Shown here: positions 28,510-36,843 of the stretch, in pieces | How positions within the stretch are numbered: the first letter of the stretch is position 1 | Layout of the letters: every line of letters starts with the position of its first letter | Assembly: GCF_900604385.1 (NCBI RefSeq) | Contig: NZ_LR027382.1 | Coordinates: 3,206,863-3,270,862 of the forward strand | From: Alistipes megaguti | GTDB lineage: Bacteria; Bacteroidota; Bacteroidia; Bacteroidales; Rikenellaceae | Length of the DNA: 64,000 nt | Direction: 5' to 3' | Made by a program: the position numbers and the translations under genes | Notes under the pieces: model-generated | Seen by the model: the letters and a program-made list of their open reading frames with translations, nothing else | What the model was told of the DNA's origin: nothing | Databases searched by the model: none

Positions 28510-29685
28510 TTACCGCACACGTTCCACCGCGACGGGTTTGCGCGCCTCGGCAACCGAGGCCTCCAGCCGGCGGAGGCACTCCTCGTCGCTCAGCCCGTCG
28601 AACCACTCGCTCCGCCGCCAGCACATCCCCATGGCATAGTCGATCCGCCCCTGCGCGTCGGGCGTCAGCTGGAAGAGGCAGCTCGTCCGGTCGTCCTGCC
28701 CCGAGACGATCTGCGCGGCCGGTAACGCCACGGCCAGTCCGACGCTCTCGCGCTCCCACTTGAGCGTGTCGTTCTCCGGGAAGTCGCGTCCCCAGGCGGC
28801 CACCCAATCCTCGCCGCGCTCGACACGGTGCTCGGCCATCTTCATCACGCCTGTCGTGAAGAGCAGCCCCCTGAAGTCGCCCTCGATGCGGTTCTCGACC
28901 TGCACCTCACCGTGGCCCGCATAGAGGATATAGCGCGACGTCATGGCGATCTCGCGGTCGCAGTAGCGCCACCCCTCGACGCGCATCTCCACGACCGTGC
29001 GCACGGGGCCCCGGGCCAGGATCCGCGCCTCGCGCCGGGCGAAATCCGTAATGTGGATCATCTTCCGCTTCGAGGCGTCCCACCCCTTGAGCGTCCCGAC
29101 CCCCACCGAGCCGAAGACCCGCAGATTGTCGTAACCCGATCCGGCGGCCATCTGCTCCGCAGTCGGATACCACATCGTCTCGGCCAGTTCGAGCCGCGGG
29201 TGTTTCTTGCCATAGGTGTCGATCGTCTGCTTCTTGTCGAAGTAGATGCGGTAGGCGGCATACTCCGACTCAAAGGCCGGGCCGTGGTGGTGCAGCTTGT
29301 GATACATGTCGTCACGCGTCGAGCTGACCGTATCGGCGGCCTGCAGCGTCTTGTCGGGCTGCTTCAACCACATCTGGGCGTGGACACGGCTCGGGTAGCC
29401 GTGCCGCGCGGGGCGTGACGAATAGGTCACGCGGAACTCCCGGCTGCCGGAGATATCCGCCACGAAGGCCAGTTCGCCCAGCGGTCGGTCCAGCTGCACG
29501 GGGATGGTCTCCCCGTCGGAGGTGACCGTGGCGCTCACGGCCCAGTCCGGGATGTCGCGGATGACCACCGGACAGTCGCGCCGCTGGTCGGAGGTCGTCA
29601 CCCGATAGCGGGCTTTCAGCGTTCGGGCGGTCAGGGGGCCGGACACGCAGCCCAGCAGAAGCATCAACAGCAGAATTCGTCTCAT
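28510..29685 (-). CDS. DUF4861-family exported protein
   Basis: The 391-residue product has a signal peptide (LLLGCVSGPLTA) and resembles DUF4861 proteins, found in uronate-polysaccharide loci. Recognisable stretches are KLHHHGPAFESEYAAYRIYFDKKQ, PRLELAETMWYPTAEQMAAG and SGYDNLRVFGSVGVGTLKGWD. Its function is unknown; conserved His and acidic residues suggest an enzyme acting on pectin fragments, but that is inference. It lies 18 bp after the esterase gene and shares its direction. Confidence 0.75.
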   Translation of the reverse strand: MRRILLLMLLLGCVSGPLTARTLKARYRVTTSDQRRDCPVVIRDIPDWAVSATVTSDGETIPVQLDRPLGELAFVADISGSREFRVTYSSRPARHGYPSRVHAQMWLKQPDKTLQAADTVSSTRDDMYHKLHHHGPAFESEYAAYRIYFDKKQTIDTYGKKHPRLELAETMWYPTAEQMAAGSGYDNLRVFGSVGVGTLKGWDASKRKMIHITDFARREARILARGPVRTVVEMRVEGWRYCDREIAMTSRYILYAGHGEVQVENRIEGDFRGLLFTTGVMKMAEHRVERGEDWVAAWGRDFPENDTLKWERESVGLAVALPAAQIVSGQDDRTSCLFQLTPDAQGRIDYAMGMCWRRSEWFDGLSDEECLRRLEASVAEARKPVAVERVR

Positions 29686-29703
29686 ATCATTTCAGTTTTC
29701 GGA

Positions 29704-31086
29704 TTATTCCAAGGTTTTGAGCAGCCGCTCCAGCCCCCCGCGACTGCGCAGCGCTCCCGCGGGAAGTCCGTCGGCAAAACTCTGCAGCGCCCGCTCGGGG
29801 AGCAGCTCCACGCGGCTCTCATCCACGGCCGTGAGGTCAAGCCCCAGCGTCTCGGCCAAAAAGGCGTAGACCGCCCGGCGCTTGTTGACGCCGTAGTCGT
29901 GCCGCTCGTCGGGAAGATGGACGTTACGGATCTTCGCCTCCGCACCGTAGAAGCCCCAGATGCGCTGCAGGAAGGGATATTCGAGCCGGGGATAGGTCGC
30001 CGTCCAGTCGCCGCCGTCGCTCACCACAAGCGTCGGGCGCGGAGCCATCACCGCAGCCAGCAGTTCGGGCATACAACTCCCACCGCCGGCCAGCGTCACC
30101 GGGCGACGGCTCTCGCACGGACAACCGCCGTCGAAGTGCGACACCAGATGCACGACCGGCGCCAGCACCGCAAAGCGGCCGTCGCACAGCGCCAGCAGCA
30201 GCGCGTGGGTCGCCCCGCCCGAACCGCCCGTCGAGGCCAGGCGCGTTGTGTCGATATCGCGGCGCGAAGCGATCATCCACTCGGTGACCGCCACCGACCA
30301 CAGCACCTGGATCTGCATGGCATAGTCTGCCGTGTGGGCCTCGCGCCCCACCTGCCGTTCGGAATCGCCCCAGCCGAAGATGTCCATGTCGACGGCTACG
30401 GCTCCCATGCGGGCAAAGGTAGCCATACGCATCTGCTGGTCGCGGCGGTAGCGGCCGCCCTCCCAGTGGCCGGCCGGCGAGACGATGAGCGGGTGGCGTC
30501 CCCCGGTGAGGGGCTCGTAGATCGTGCCGCAGACGTAGAGCCCCGGCAGCGTCTCGAGGGCGTAGTTGCGCGTCGCGTAGCCGTCGTGGCGGATGCGGCG
30601 CCCGAGGCGGATATCGGGATCGGCCGTCAGCGCCCGCCGGAAAGGTTCGAGTCCGAGCGCCGCGCGGGCCTCGGTCAGCAGCTGTCCGCGGCGCTGCTCC
30701 CACGATGCGCGGTCGTCGCAGAGCGATGAAAGCCAGGCGAGCAGCTTCTCGCCGTCGGCAGGCGTACGGCGGTAGTATTCGTAGGGTTGGATCGTGATGC
30801 GGGGCGAGGCGTCGTCCGGCTCGGCACGGCGCCACACCAGATCGGTCGCGCGGAGCAGATTGTCCAGACTTTCGTCCAACGAATAGGGGCGACAGCGGAA
30901 TGCCGCATACGAAATCCGCACCGTATCGGGATCGAAGCGTTTGCAGGAGATACGGGCTCCGAAGCGGGATTCGAGCATCGGGAGCAGTTGTGTGAGCGGC
31001 TGCGGTGCGAACGGATCGGGTTCGGAGGCCTGCACGGCCGGTACAGCGAACGTCATGCACAGACAAAAAAGGAGGATTCGCAGCAT
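29704..31086 (-). CDS. Exported alpha/beta-hydrolase esterase with N-terminal STN-like domain
   Basis: The 460-residue product has a signal peptide (MTFAVPAVQAS). An STN-like (secretin/TonB short N-terminal) domain spans about 25-95 (LTQLLPMLESRFGARISC, SLDESLDNLLRATDLVWRR). An alpha/beta hydrolase follows with nucleophile motif TGGSGGATH, an acid in VSDGGDWTAT and a His in PDERHDYG. Similar hydrolases in pectin loci are acetyl or methyl esterases. The start at 31084-31086 precedes the signal; the in-frame extension to 31320 runs through the tRNA and was rejected. It is the first gene of the pectin enzyme series. Confidence 0.8.
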   Translation of the reverse strand: MLRILLFCLCMTFAVPAVQASEPDPFAPQPLTQLLPMLESRFGARISCKRFDPDTVRISYAAFRCRPYSLDESLDNLLRATDLVWRRAEPDDASPRITIQPYEYYRRTPADGEKLLAWLSSLCDDRASWEQRRGQLLTEARAALGLEPFRRALTADPDIRLGRRIRHDGYATRNYALETLPGLYVCGTIYEPLTGGRHPLIVSPAGHWEGGRYRRDQQMRMATFARMGAVAVDMDIFGWGDSERQVGREAHTADYAMQIQVLWSVAVTEWMIASRRDIDTTRLASTGGSGGATHALLLALCDGRFAVLAPVVHLVSHFDGGCPCESRRPVTLAGGGSCMPELLAAVMAPRPTLVVSDGGDWTATYPRLEYPFLQRIWGFYGAEAKIRNVHLPDERHDYGVNKRRAVYAFLAETLGLDLTAVDESRVELLPERALQSFADGLPAGALRSRGGLERLLKTLE

Positions 31087-31118
31087 CGGAAGAATTGGTT
31101 TCGGGGTTGGTTGCAAGG

Positions 31119-31126
31119 CAAAATTA
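31119..31126 (-). promoter_or_regulatory. Predicted -7 box of the pectin enzyme series
   Basis: Minus strand TAATTTTG (TAnnTTTG), about 33 bases before the esterase ATG, back-to-back with the tRNA-Ser promoter. No clear TTG box. Confidence 0.45.
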
Positions 31127-31147
31127 GGAATTTTCGCCCACTTTATT

Positions 31148-31177
31148 TTGTATTTCCACAAAAAGATTCTATATTTG
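31148..31177 (+). promoter_or_regulatory. Predicted tRNA-Ser promoter
   Basis: TTG at 31148-31150 and TATATTTG at 31170-31177, 19 bases apart, 39 bases before the tRNA. Confidence 0.7.
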
Positions 31178-31215
31178 CACACCCTTTCGGAGCAAAAGCT
31201 CCGTGAGCGTTGCCC

Positions 31216-31307
31216 GGAGAGATGGGTGAGTGGCTGAAACCACCGGTTTGCTAAACCGACGTACGGGGCAACCCGTACCACGAGTTCGAATCTCGTTCTC
31301 TCCGCCA
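31216..31307 (+). tRNA. tRNA-Ser (anticodon GCT)
   Basis: The acceptor arms GGAGAGA (31216-31222) and TCTCTCC (31297-31303) pair fully. Discriminator G and an encoded CCA follow (31304-31307). The anticodon loop TTGCTAA gives GCT. The long variable arm (ACGGGGCAACCCGT) is typical of serine tRNA, and GTTCGAATC forms the T loop. Its 3' end is the putative attachment site of the following island. Confidence 0.95.
31293..31307 (+). other. Putative attL core (tRNA-Ser 3' end)
   Basis: TCGTTCTCTCCGCCA; identical to 44618-44632. Sequence diverges immediately on both sides. Confidence 0.75.
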
Positions 31308-31329
31308 AGAAAAAACGCAAAAGATTGCA

Positions 31330-31363
31330 AATCCCTGTAAATCACGAATTTACAGGGATTTTT
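31330..31363 (+). terminator. Terminator after tRNA-Ser
   Basis: Stem AATCCCTGTAAAT / ATTTACAGGGATT, five-base loop, then a T run. It lies inside the island, so the element supplies the tRNA with a new terminator. Confidence 0.85.
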
Positions 31364-31415
31364 ATTTGGACCGGAATGCAGAAAAAGGCATCGAAAAGCG
31401 GGTTACCTGTGGCCT

Positions 31416-31456
31416 ATTCGGTGTACTTTTTCCCGGGCCGAAAAAGTACACCGAAT
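31416..31456. repeat. 41-bp palindrome upstream of the integrase
   Basis: Arms of 17 bp (ATTCGGTGTACTTTTTC and its exact reverse complement) surround a seven-base centre CCGGGCC. The core ATTCGGTGTACTT recurs at 31542-31554, directly before the integrase ATG, and as ATTCGGTGTA at 44546-44555 near the right end. An 18-bp direct repeat containing it (TGTGGCCTATTCGGTGTA) is at 31408-31425 and 44538-44555. Likely integrase arm sites or a regulator operator. Confidence 0.7.
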
Positions 31457-31501
31457 TGCTCGTAACAGATTGGTTTGCACCTGTTTGCAGCGGTCTTCCT
31501 C

Positions 31502-31532
31502 TTGACATGAGACACTTGGGAAACTAATTTTG
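31502..31532 (+). promoter_or_regulatory. Predicted integrase promoter
   Basis: TTG at 31502-31504 and TAATTTTG at 31525-31532 with 20-base spacing; the ATTCGGTGTACTT motif lies between it and the ATG. Confidence 0.7.
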
Positions 31533-31554
31533 TAACCCTTAATTCGGTGTACTT

Positions 31555-32883
31555 ATGGAAAGGACAACATTCGGACTGTTGTTTTACATTCGGCGGGACA
31601 AGACCAACAAAAAAGGCGAAGCTCCCGTGTTTATGCGTCTGACAATCAACGGAGAACGCGCTGACGCTTCGATCAAGCGCTTCATCGAGCCGCACGCCTG
31701 GAACTCGGCAAAAGGAAAAGCCAACGAAAAAAGCCGCGGCGGAAAGGATTTGAACCTGTACCTGGACGCCATTTCCGCCAACATTCTGCGAATTCAAAGA
31801 GACCTCGAGCTCGACAAGAAAGAGGTGTCTGCCCAGATCATACTGAACCGCTATCTGGGCAAGGCGCAGTCGGACCGTCACACGCTGATGGAGGTCTTTC
31901 GTGCCCACAACGAAAAGTGCAGGGAGCTGTCGGGCATCAGTCTCGCTCCGGCAACGGTGATCCGCTACGAAACCACGCTGCGGCTGACCGAGGAGTTTCT
32001 GCAAAAGAGCTATCAAAAAGAGGACTGCTATCTGGATGAGGTCACGAATCAGTTTATCGAAGACTTCGAGTTTTTTCTCAAGACCGTCCGGCGGTGCTGC
32101 CACAACACGACTTCGAAGTACCTCATGAACTTCAAGAAGATTGTCCGCATTGCGCTGGCCAAAGGTTGGATGAAGAAGGATCCCTTCGCCCAGGTTCATT
32201 TCCATTTCGAGCCGGTCGAACGCGAGTTTCTCGAGAAACAGGAGCTGAAGGTGCTGCTCAACAAGGAGATCACCATCACGCGACTGGCGCAGGTCCGCGA
32301 CATCTTCTGTTTCTGCTGTCTGACGGGGCTGGCCTTTATGGACGTGCAACAGCTCAAACCCGAGCATCTGGTGGCGGACATCCACGGCAAGATCTGGATC
32401 CGCAAGGCGCGGCAGAAGACCAAGAACATGTGCAACATCCCGCTGCTCGACGAGGCGCAAAAGATTATCGACCGCTACAGGGACCACCCCTACTGCCAGA
32501 CGCACGGCGTGCTGCTCCCCGTATGCAGCAACCAGAAGATGAACTCCTACCTGAAGGAGTTGGCCGACATCTGCGGCATCCGCAAGAATCTCTCGACGCA
32601 TTGCGCGCGCCACACCTATGCAGTCCTGCAGTTGGCGAATGGAACTGATATCTACACCGTAAGCAAAATGCTGGGAAAAGCCAAGCAAACCGTCTATACG
32701 CTTTCCCGTTTAGGCGAAATCCCCAGCTGTCGTCAAGGACGCAAAGCCTATTTCTACAAGGACGAATTGCTGGCATGGATCAACAACAGCAAAATCAAGC
32801 CGGCTCAGGAGATCAAAAAGAATGCGGAACGAGCGATTTATTGGGGAACCCGGCACGGTCGTCAGCATAATACTCTTTCCTGA
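31555..32883 (+). CDS. Tyrosine-recombinase integrase fused to an excisionase-type HTH tail; catalytic tyrosine absent
   Basis: The 442-residue protein starts as a Bacteroidota integrase: arm-binding N-terminus (FGLLFYIRRDKTNKKGEAPVF), core-binding domain (about 115-215), then the catalytic domain with CLTGLAFMDVQQL and STHCARHTYAVLQLANG (HxxR box). After TVSKMLG (about residue 375) the expected GH...TTxxYA end is missing. Instead it reads KAKQTVYTLSRLGEIPS and YFYKDELLAWINN, the MerR-like HTH of excisionase-family proteins, then an unrelated tail. The third catalytic His and the tyrosine nucleophile are therefore lost, so recombinase activity is doubtful. The frame is intact, and codon use shifts at the joint near 32665. 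Confidence 0.9.
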   Translation: MERTTFGLLFYIRRDKTNKKGEAPVFMRLTINGERADASIKRFIEPHAWNSAKGKANEKSRGGKDLNLYLDAISANILRIQRDLELDKKEVSAQIILNRYLGKAQSDRHTLMEVFRAHNEKCRELSGISLAPATVIRYETTLRLTEEFLQKSYQKEDCYLDEVTNQFIEDFEFFLKTVRRCCHNTTSKYLMNFKKIVRIALAKGWMKKDPFAQVHFHFEPVEREFLEKQELKVLLNKEITITRLAQVRDIFCFCCLTGLAFMDVQQLKPEHLVADIHGKIWIRKARQKTKNMCNIPLLDEAQKIIDRYRDHPYCQTHGVLLPVCSNQKMNSYLKELADICGIRKNLSTHCARHTYAVLQLANGTDIYTVSKMLGKAKQTVYTLSRLGEIPSCRQGRKAYFYKDELLAWINNSKIKPAQEIKKNAERAIYWGTRHGRQHNTLS

Positions 32884-32891
32884 AAGATTCA

Positions 32892-32916
32892 CCCCCTGCC
32901 ACGCCATGGCAGGGGG
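32892..32916. terminator. Hairpin between convergent integrase and B12 operon
   Basis: CCCCCTGCCA / TGGCAGGGGG, five-base loop. It lies between the integrase stop (32883) and the last B12 operon stop (32992). Confidence 0.6.
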
Positions 32917-32991
32917 GGGGAGATCATTAAAATCCAGTTATTTTGACAGGCTCCTTCTTCAATCGAGTTCGTAGCGAACAACCTCCGGCAA

Positions 32992-34278
32992 TCAATAAAA
33001 CTGCGATACCGGATAAATTCCGTTGGGATAGCTCGTCTTGCCGGCAATATTTTGTACGAGTTTCGGCTCATCACCGCTGATGTCGTACACCAGGATATTT
33101 CCCGGAGAGACCACATTCTCAGCATACTCCTGCGATACAGCAACGTAGAGATACTGTTTTTCCGGATCGGCCGCCACATTGCAGTTGAGATACCGTGCCG
33201 TGGGTTCGTCGGCCGTCGTGTCGATGTATGCCGCCTCCGATTTCCATGTTTTGATCGAGGTGCGGCCGACGGTCGTCGAACCAGCAGCATGGTAGATATG
33301 ATCTCCGCATAACGTAATGCCCGGAGAGTTCCTGAACTCGGCTGAGATTTCGGAACCGATAGCTTTCGTCTGAGTGATCGTCCAAGTGTCGAGATCAATA
33401 AAGTGCAGAAAATTTGAACCCTCACCCAAGCGTCCGCAGGTCCCTACGATCAATTCATGATCCCCGTTTTTGCAGATTCCACTGATGAAATCGCCTTTCG
33501 GCAATTCCAGCTCACGGTTTACCTCATCTTTTCCCTTGACAAACTCCAGAAGCTTCGTCGATGTCCAAAAACCGCTCGCACACGAATAAAGCCTATCTCC
33601 GATAACCGCCATACCGCGTGTCGAAACAATCGCTTCGAGGTTGTGTACCGGACTTCCCTGATTGGCAAGAGCATACGATCCCTTGACAATGACGTTCTCC
33701 CCGGTTTTACTATTGAAGCGAAACAGCCCTTGCTCATCTGAAAAATAGATGTTTTCCTCATCCATCACTACAATATTTTTCAGCGACATTACCTGCATAT
33801 ATTCAGATTCTCCATTTGTCTCGGGAGGTCGAGGGAATTGAAGCTGGTCGCATGTGAAGACTTTTTCTTTCTTCAAGGTTACGGCATCGGCAATGATCAG
33901 TGCGCCGTCTCCGACAGGCAGGTCATCAAAATGAAGCTGATCATCACAAAGAATGTACAGTTTGCCATCGCACATATAAAGATCTGCAGCATCGTTGCCG
34001 AGTTCCGTTCCGTTCACGCGTTTGTAAACATCCTCCTCGACCGTTCCGTCGGGAGCGATATAAGTCAGCGATCCGTTCTCGTTAGGACGTGAACCTCCAT
34101 TCAAAATCAGTACGCCGTCGGGATCGGCATATCCGCCGAGTGTTTTCCCCGGTTCACTACCTCCGCCATTTCCGCCGGAACCTTCCGGGCCATCTTTACC
34201 CGAATCTTCCGAACAGGCTGTCCACAGCATCATGCAGGATATTGCGGGCAACAGATAATAAAATATTCGTTTCATCAT
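32992..34278 (-). CDS. DUF5074-type beta-propeller surface lipoprotein, B12 operon gene 5
   Basis: The 428-residue lipoprotein (signal ends LWTACSEDSGKDG) has a glycine/acid-rich linker and a propeller-like domain (about 50-428) with repeated xxxLYxxxxG blades. It shares with the next two propeller proteins the start pattern GVLILNGGSRPNENGSL...VNGTELGNDAADLYMCDGKLY. BtuG proteins of this type bind cobalamin on the cell surface and pass it to BtuB. Whether this copy binds B12 or another corrinoid is unknown. It is the last gene of the operon and is lower in GC than the first genes. Confidence 0.8.
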   Translation of the reverse strand: MMKRIFYYLLPAISCMMLWTACSEDSGKDGPEGSGGNGGGSEPGKTLGGYADPDGVLILNGGSRPNENGSLTYIAPDGTVEEDVYKRVNGTELGNDAADLYMCDGKLYILCDDQLHFDDLPVGDGALIIADAVTLKKEKVFTCDQLQFPRPPETNGESEYMQVMSLKNIVVMDEENIYFSDEQGLFRFNSKTGENVIVKGSYALANQGSPVHNLEAIVSTRGMAVIGDRLYSCASGFWTSTKLLEFVKGKDEVNRELELPKGDFISGICKNGDHELIVGTCGRLGEGSNFLHFIDLDTWTITQTKAIGSEISAEFRNSPGITLCGDHIYHAAGSTTVGRTSIKTWKSEAAYIDTTADEPTARYLNCNVAADPEKQYLYVAVSQEYAENVVSPGNILVYDISGDEPKLVQNIAGKTSYPNGIYPVSQFY

Positions 34279-34296
34279 CTAAAATATTTTACGGAT

Positions 34297-35772
34297 TTAT
34301 TTGTCGGCCGGAAAGAATGTTCCGGCCGGGAAGTTAGTATAATCTTCATATGTCTGCACTGGTTCGCCCGAGGAGGGATCGACTACCCAGATGTGGTTCG
34401 TCGTGTAAAACGGGCCCACGCCTTTGATGGTATTGACATAGAGGTTGCCTGTCGCAGGATGTACAGCCAGACCGTTGTAAAGCCTTTTGGCATCGTCGTC
34501 GCCAAATCCCGTGATGTCCGCAAACCTCGCCGCACTCGGCTTTTTGACCGTTACCGTACCTCCCTGATCGTCGGGGTCTTCCTGAATCACGGAGAAATCC
34601 AGATGGTAGATCGTCGTACCCTCGGCATAGTAGAAATCGTCTCCGTGAGTGGCGAATGCTACGCCCGATGCCCCGATATCCTTGAGTTTCGCTGCTCCGA
34701 CACGACGCTGTTCAATTCCATTGGGATCGGCAGGATCGACTTTCCCGATAGCCAGGTTTCCCAATCCGAACGAAAAGAGCCAGAGTTTACCGTCGTCGGA
34801 ACTCCGGATACCGTAGACATTGCTCAGGTCGTACTTCGGGACATAGGGCAATTTGATTTTGGTGATCCCGTCCTTTTCCGGGCCGATTTCCCACAGATAC
34901 GTCCCTAGCATAGAGGCCTTATATGAGTAGATTTTGCCGTTCAATACGGCAAACGGAGTTTGTAGGGCACCATCCGAGCCTTCGATCTTCGTCAGCGTCG
35001 GATTTTCCTTGTCGGAAATATCGAGCCTGTAAATACCGACCTTGTCGCGAAGGTAGATATGCTGCTCGTCGAGCACGGCGATATGCGTGGGCCAGTCCAG
35101 CGTCGAAAGCTGCTTCTTGCCGAACGAGGCGACCTTTTTCAGCGTCTTGGCATCCATGACTACCAGCATCCCGTCGTTTTCGAATTTCGTGCCGACCGCA
35201 TTCTCATCGCCGTTCTGGGAAATGACATAGATTTTGCCGTCGTGGAAGGCCATGTCCTGCGCGACATTGCCCAACTCGGAGCCGTTCACCGTCTTGTAAG
35301 CGTCGTCGAAAACGTAACCCTCGGGCGAGATCCAGATCAGCGAGCCGTTTTCGGTCGTCATATTGCCTTCGTTGAGCACGAAGGCGCCGTTAGGATCGTC
35401 GAAGGCATTGAGGCAATAGAGGTCGACCGTCGCCGAGACCGTTTCCGTCCCGCCTCCGGTTGCCGTAAGGGTCAGCGTCGCTTTTGTCTGGGCATCTTCC
35501 GTTGCCGTAATGTCGATGCTTCGATCGCTTTCGTCGATCGTAACCGTCCATCCCTCGGGAAGCGTCCCCGCCGAAACCGACGAAACGTTGGTCGCCGAGT
35601 AGGTCAACTCCAACGACTGCCCGGGGACGACGAATAGCGGCGTATCGGCATCGGTCCGGGGCGTCAGTTCGAATTCAGGGGACGGAATCACCTCCTCCTT
35701 GTCATCGCTGCAACTCGTGGTACACAGCACGGAGGTCAGCAGCAATCCCCAAAGTAACAATTTCCGTTTCAT
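34297..35772 (-). CDS. DUF5074-type beta-propeller surface lipoprotein with N-terminal Ig-like domain, B12 operon gene 4
   Basis: The 491-residue lipoprotein (LCTTSCSDDKEE) has an Ig-like domain (about 30-125, ATLTLTATGGGTETVSATV) followed by a propeller starting GAFVLNEGNMTTENGSLIWI. The VNGSELGNVAQDMAFHDGKIY segment is paralogous to genes 5 and 2 of this operon. It probably acts at the cell surface in corrinoid capture. It is separated from its neighbours by 18-24 bp, consistent with one transcript. Confidence 0.8.
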   Translation of the reverse strand: MKRKLLLWGLLLTSVLCTTSCSDDKEEVIPSPEFELTPRTDADTPLFVVPGQSLELTYSATNVSSVSAGTLPEGWTVTIDESDRSIDITATEDAQTKATLTLTATGGGTETVSATVDLYCLNAFDDPNGAFVLNEGNMTTENGSLIWISPEGYVFDDAYKTVNGSELGNVAQDMAFHDGKIYVISQNGDENAVGTKFENDGMLVVMDAKTLKKVASFGKKQLSTLDWPTHIAVLDEQHIYLRDKVGIYRLDISDKENPTLTKIEGSDGALQTPFAVLNGKIYSYKASMLGTYLWEIGPEKDGITKIKLPYVPKYDLSNVYGIRSSDDGKLWLFSFGLGNLAIGKVDPADPNGIEQRRVGAAKLKDIGASGVAFATHGDDFYYAEGTTIYHLDFSVIQEDPDDQGGTVTVKKPSAARFADITGFGDDDAKRLYNGLAVHPATGNLYVNTIKGVGPFYTTNHIWVVDPSSGEPVQTYEDYTNFPAGTFFPADK

Positions 35773-35796
35773 TTCTTTTCCAATTTAAATTAAATA

Positions 35797-36831
35797 TCAT
35801 TTTTTCAAAGTGGAACTTTCGATGCTTATCTCCAACAGGTGCAGATCCTCAACCCCCATGACTTCCGTAGAGTTTTCTCCGAGCCAGCCGTTCTGCTGAT
35901 TGACGCCCGTGTAAATACGGATGAAATCCGCACCCGGAAGGTCGACCGGATTGCCTTCGGCATCCACGGCCCATCCGATGTCGATGGCCGACGCATCGGC
36001 CGTGTTCGTTTCGTTGTCGGCATAACCGTAAGCGAATTTGTAGAGTGCGAAGTTATTTCCTTCGCCGGAGAGGTCGAGTCCGTTCTGAGGCAGCCGGGTT
36101 CCCTCGAACGTCAGTTCATTCCCCTCGACCCATTGCGGAAAGTACGGCTGTGCATGGTATCCGTTTTTCGCAATATAGCCGCTGCCGTTTTCGCTGTCCG
36201 TCCAACGGATATACTTCTCCGCATCGGCGGGAGTTTCCGTCTCCGAACGGTAATAGGTGATCCGATAGTCCGTAACGGTCCGGATGTCGTTGCCCGCAGC
36301 TTGCAGTTCGTCGAACCACGCTTCCCTGCCGCCCGGATGGGCGCTGCCGGCGATTTCATACCATTCGTCGTCATCGGGGCGACCGTTGCCGTTGGCGTCG
36401 TAGGCCACCTGGATGATCCCCGGCTCACTGCTGCCGTACTCCGTATGCCCGCCGGCATTGAATGCGTTCCCCAGCACACGGAAGTCGCACAGCCCCGGTT
36501 TGTTTTCGATCGTGTGGTCGAATCCCACGACGACATAGCCGCCGTAACCACCCAGAGAGATCATCGTCCGACGGTTGTCCCTGATGGCTTCGAGTACTTT
36601 CCGGTTCATATCCTCCTGCGTGTCGCCCTCCTCGTACTCGGGCATCGTATTGGTGAATTGCCCCACGGCAGGACGATAGTCGAGGACTTTCGTCACATAC
36701 GGCGAAAACCCGTCGGGAGAGGGCGTATCGGAACCCTCATCGTCGTTACAGGCCGTTACGCCGAAGAGCAACGCCGAGCCGAGCAGTGCCGGATACATGC
36801 GTTTCAACAACATTTTTTCCATTGTCTCCAT
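35797..36831 (-). CDS. Cell-surface lipoprotein of B12 uptake loci (PKD/cell-surface-protein type), B12 operon gene 3
   Basis: The 344-residue lipoprotein (signal LLFGVTACNDDEGSD) has a conserved body: SPYVTKVLDYRPAVGQF, GGYGGYVVVGFDHTIEN, YDANGNGRPDDDEWYEIAGS (calcium-loop-like) and GVEDLHLLEIS. Such proteins accompany btuB/btuG in Bacteroidales cobalamin loci; the molecular role is not established here. A second ATG at residue 4 (MEKMLLKR) is an alternative start. Confidence 0.7.
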   Translation of the reverse strand: METMEKMLLKRMYPALLGSALLFGVTACNDDEGSDTPSPDGFSPYVTKVLDYRPAVGQFTNTMPEYEEGDTQEDMNRKVLEAIRDNRRTMISLGGYGGYVVVGFDHTIENKPGLCDFRVLGNAFNAGGHTEYGSSEPGIIQVAYDANGNGRPDDDEWYEIAGSAHPGGREAWFDELQAAGNDIRTVTDYRITYYRSETETPADAEKYIRWTDSENGSGYIAKNGYHAQPYFPQWVEGNELTFEGTRLPQNGLDLSGEGNNFALYKFAYGYADNETNTADASAIDIGWAVDAEGNPVDLPGADFIRIYTGVNQQNGWLGENSTEVMGVEDLHLLEISIESSTLKK

Positions 36832-36843
36832 AAAATTCAGGTA

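Noticed and set aside
29704..31320. Longer start for the esterase at 31320
   Set aside because: The extension translates the tRNA-Ser gene antisense; the signal peptide starts at 31086.
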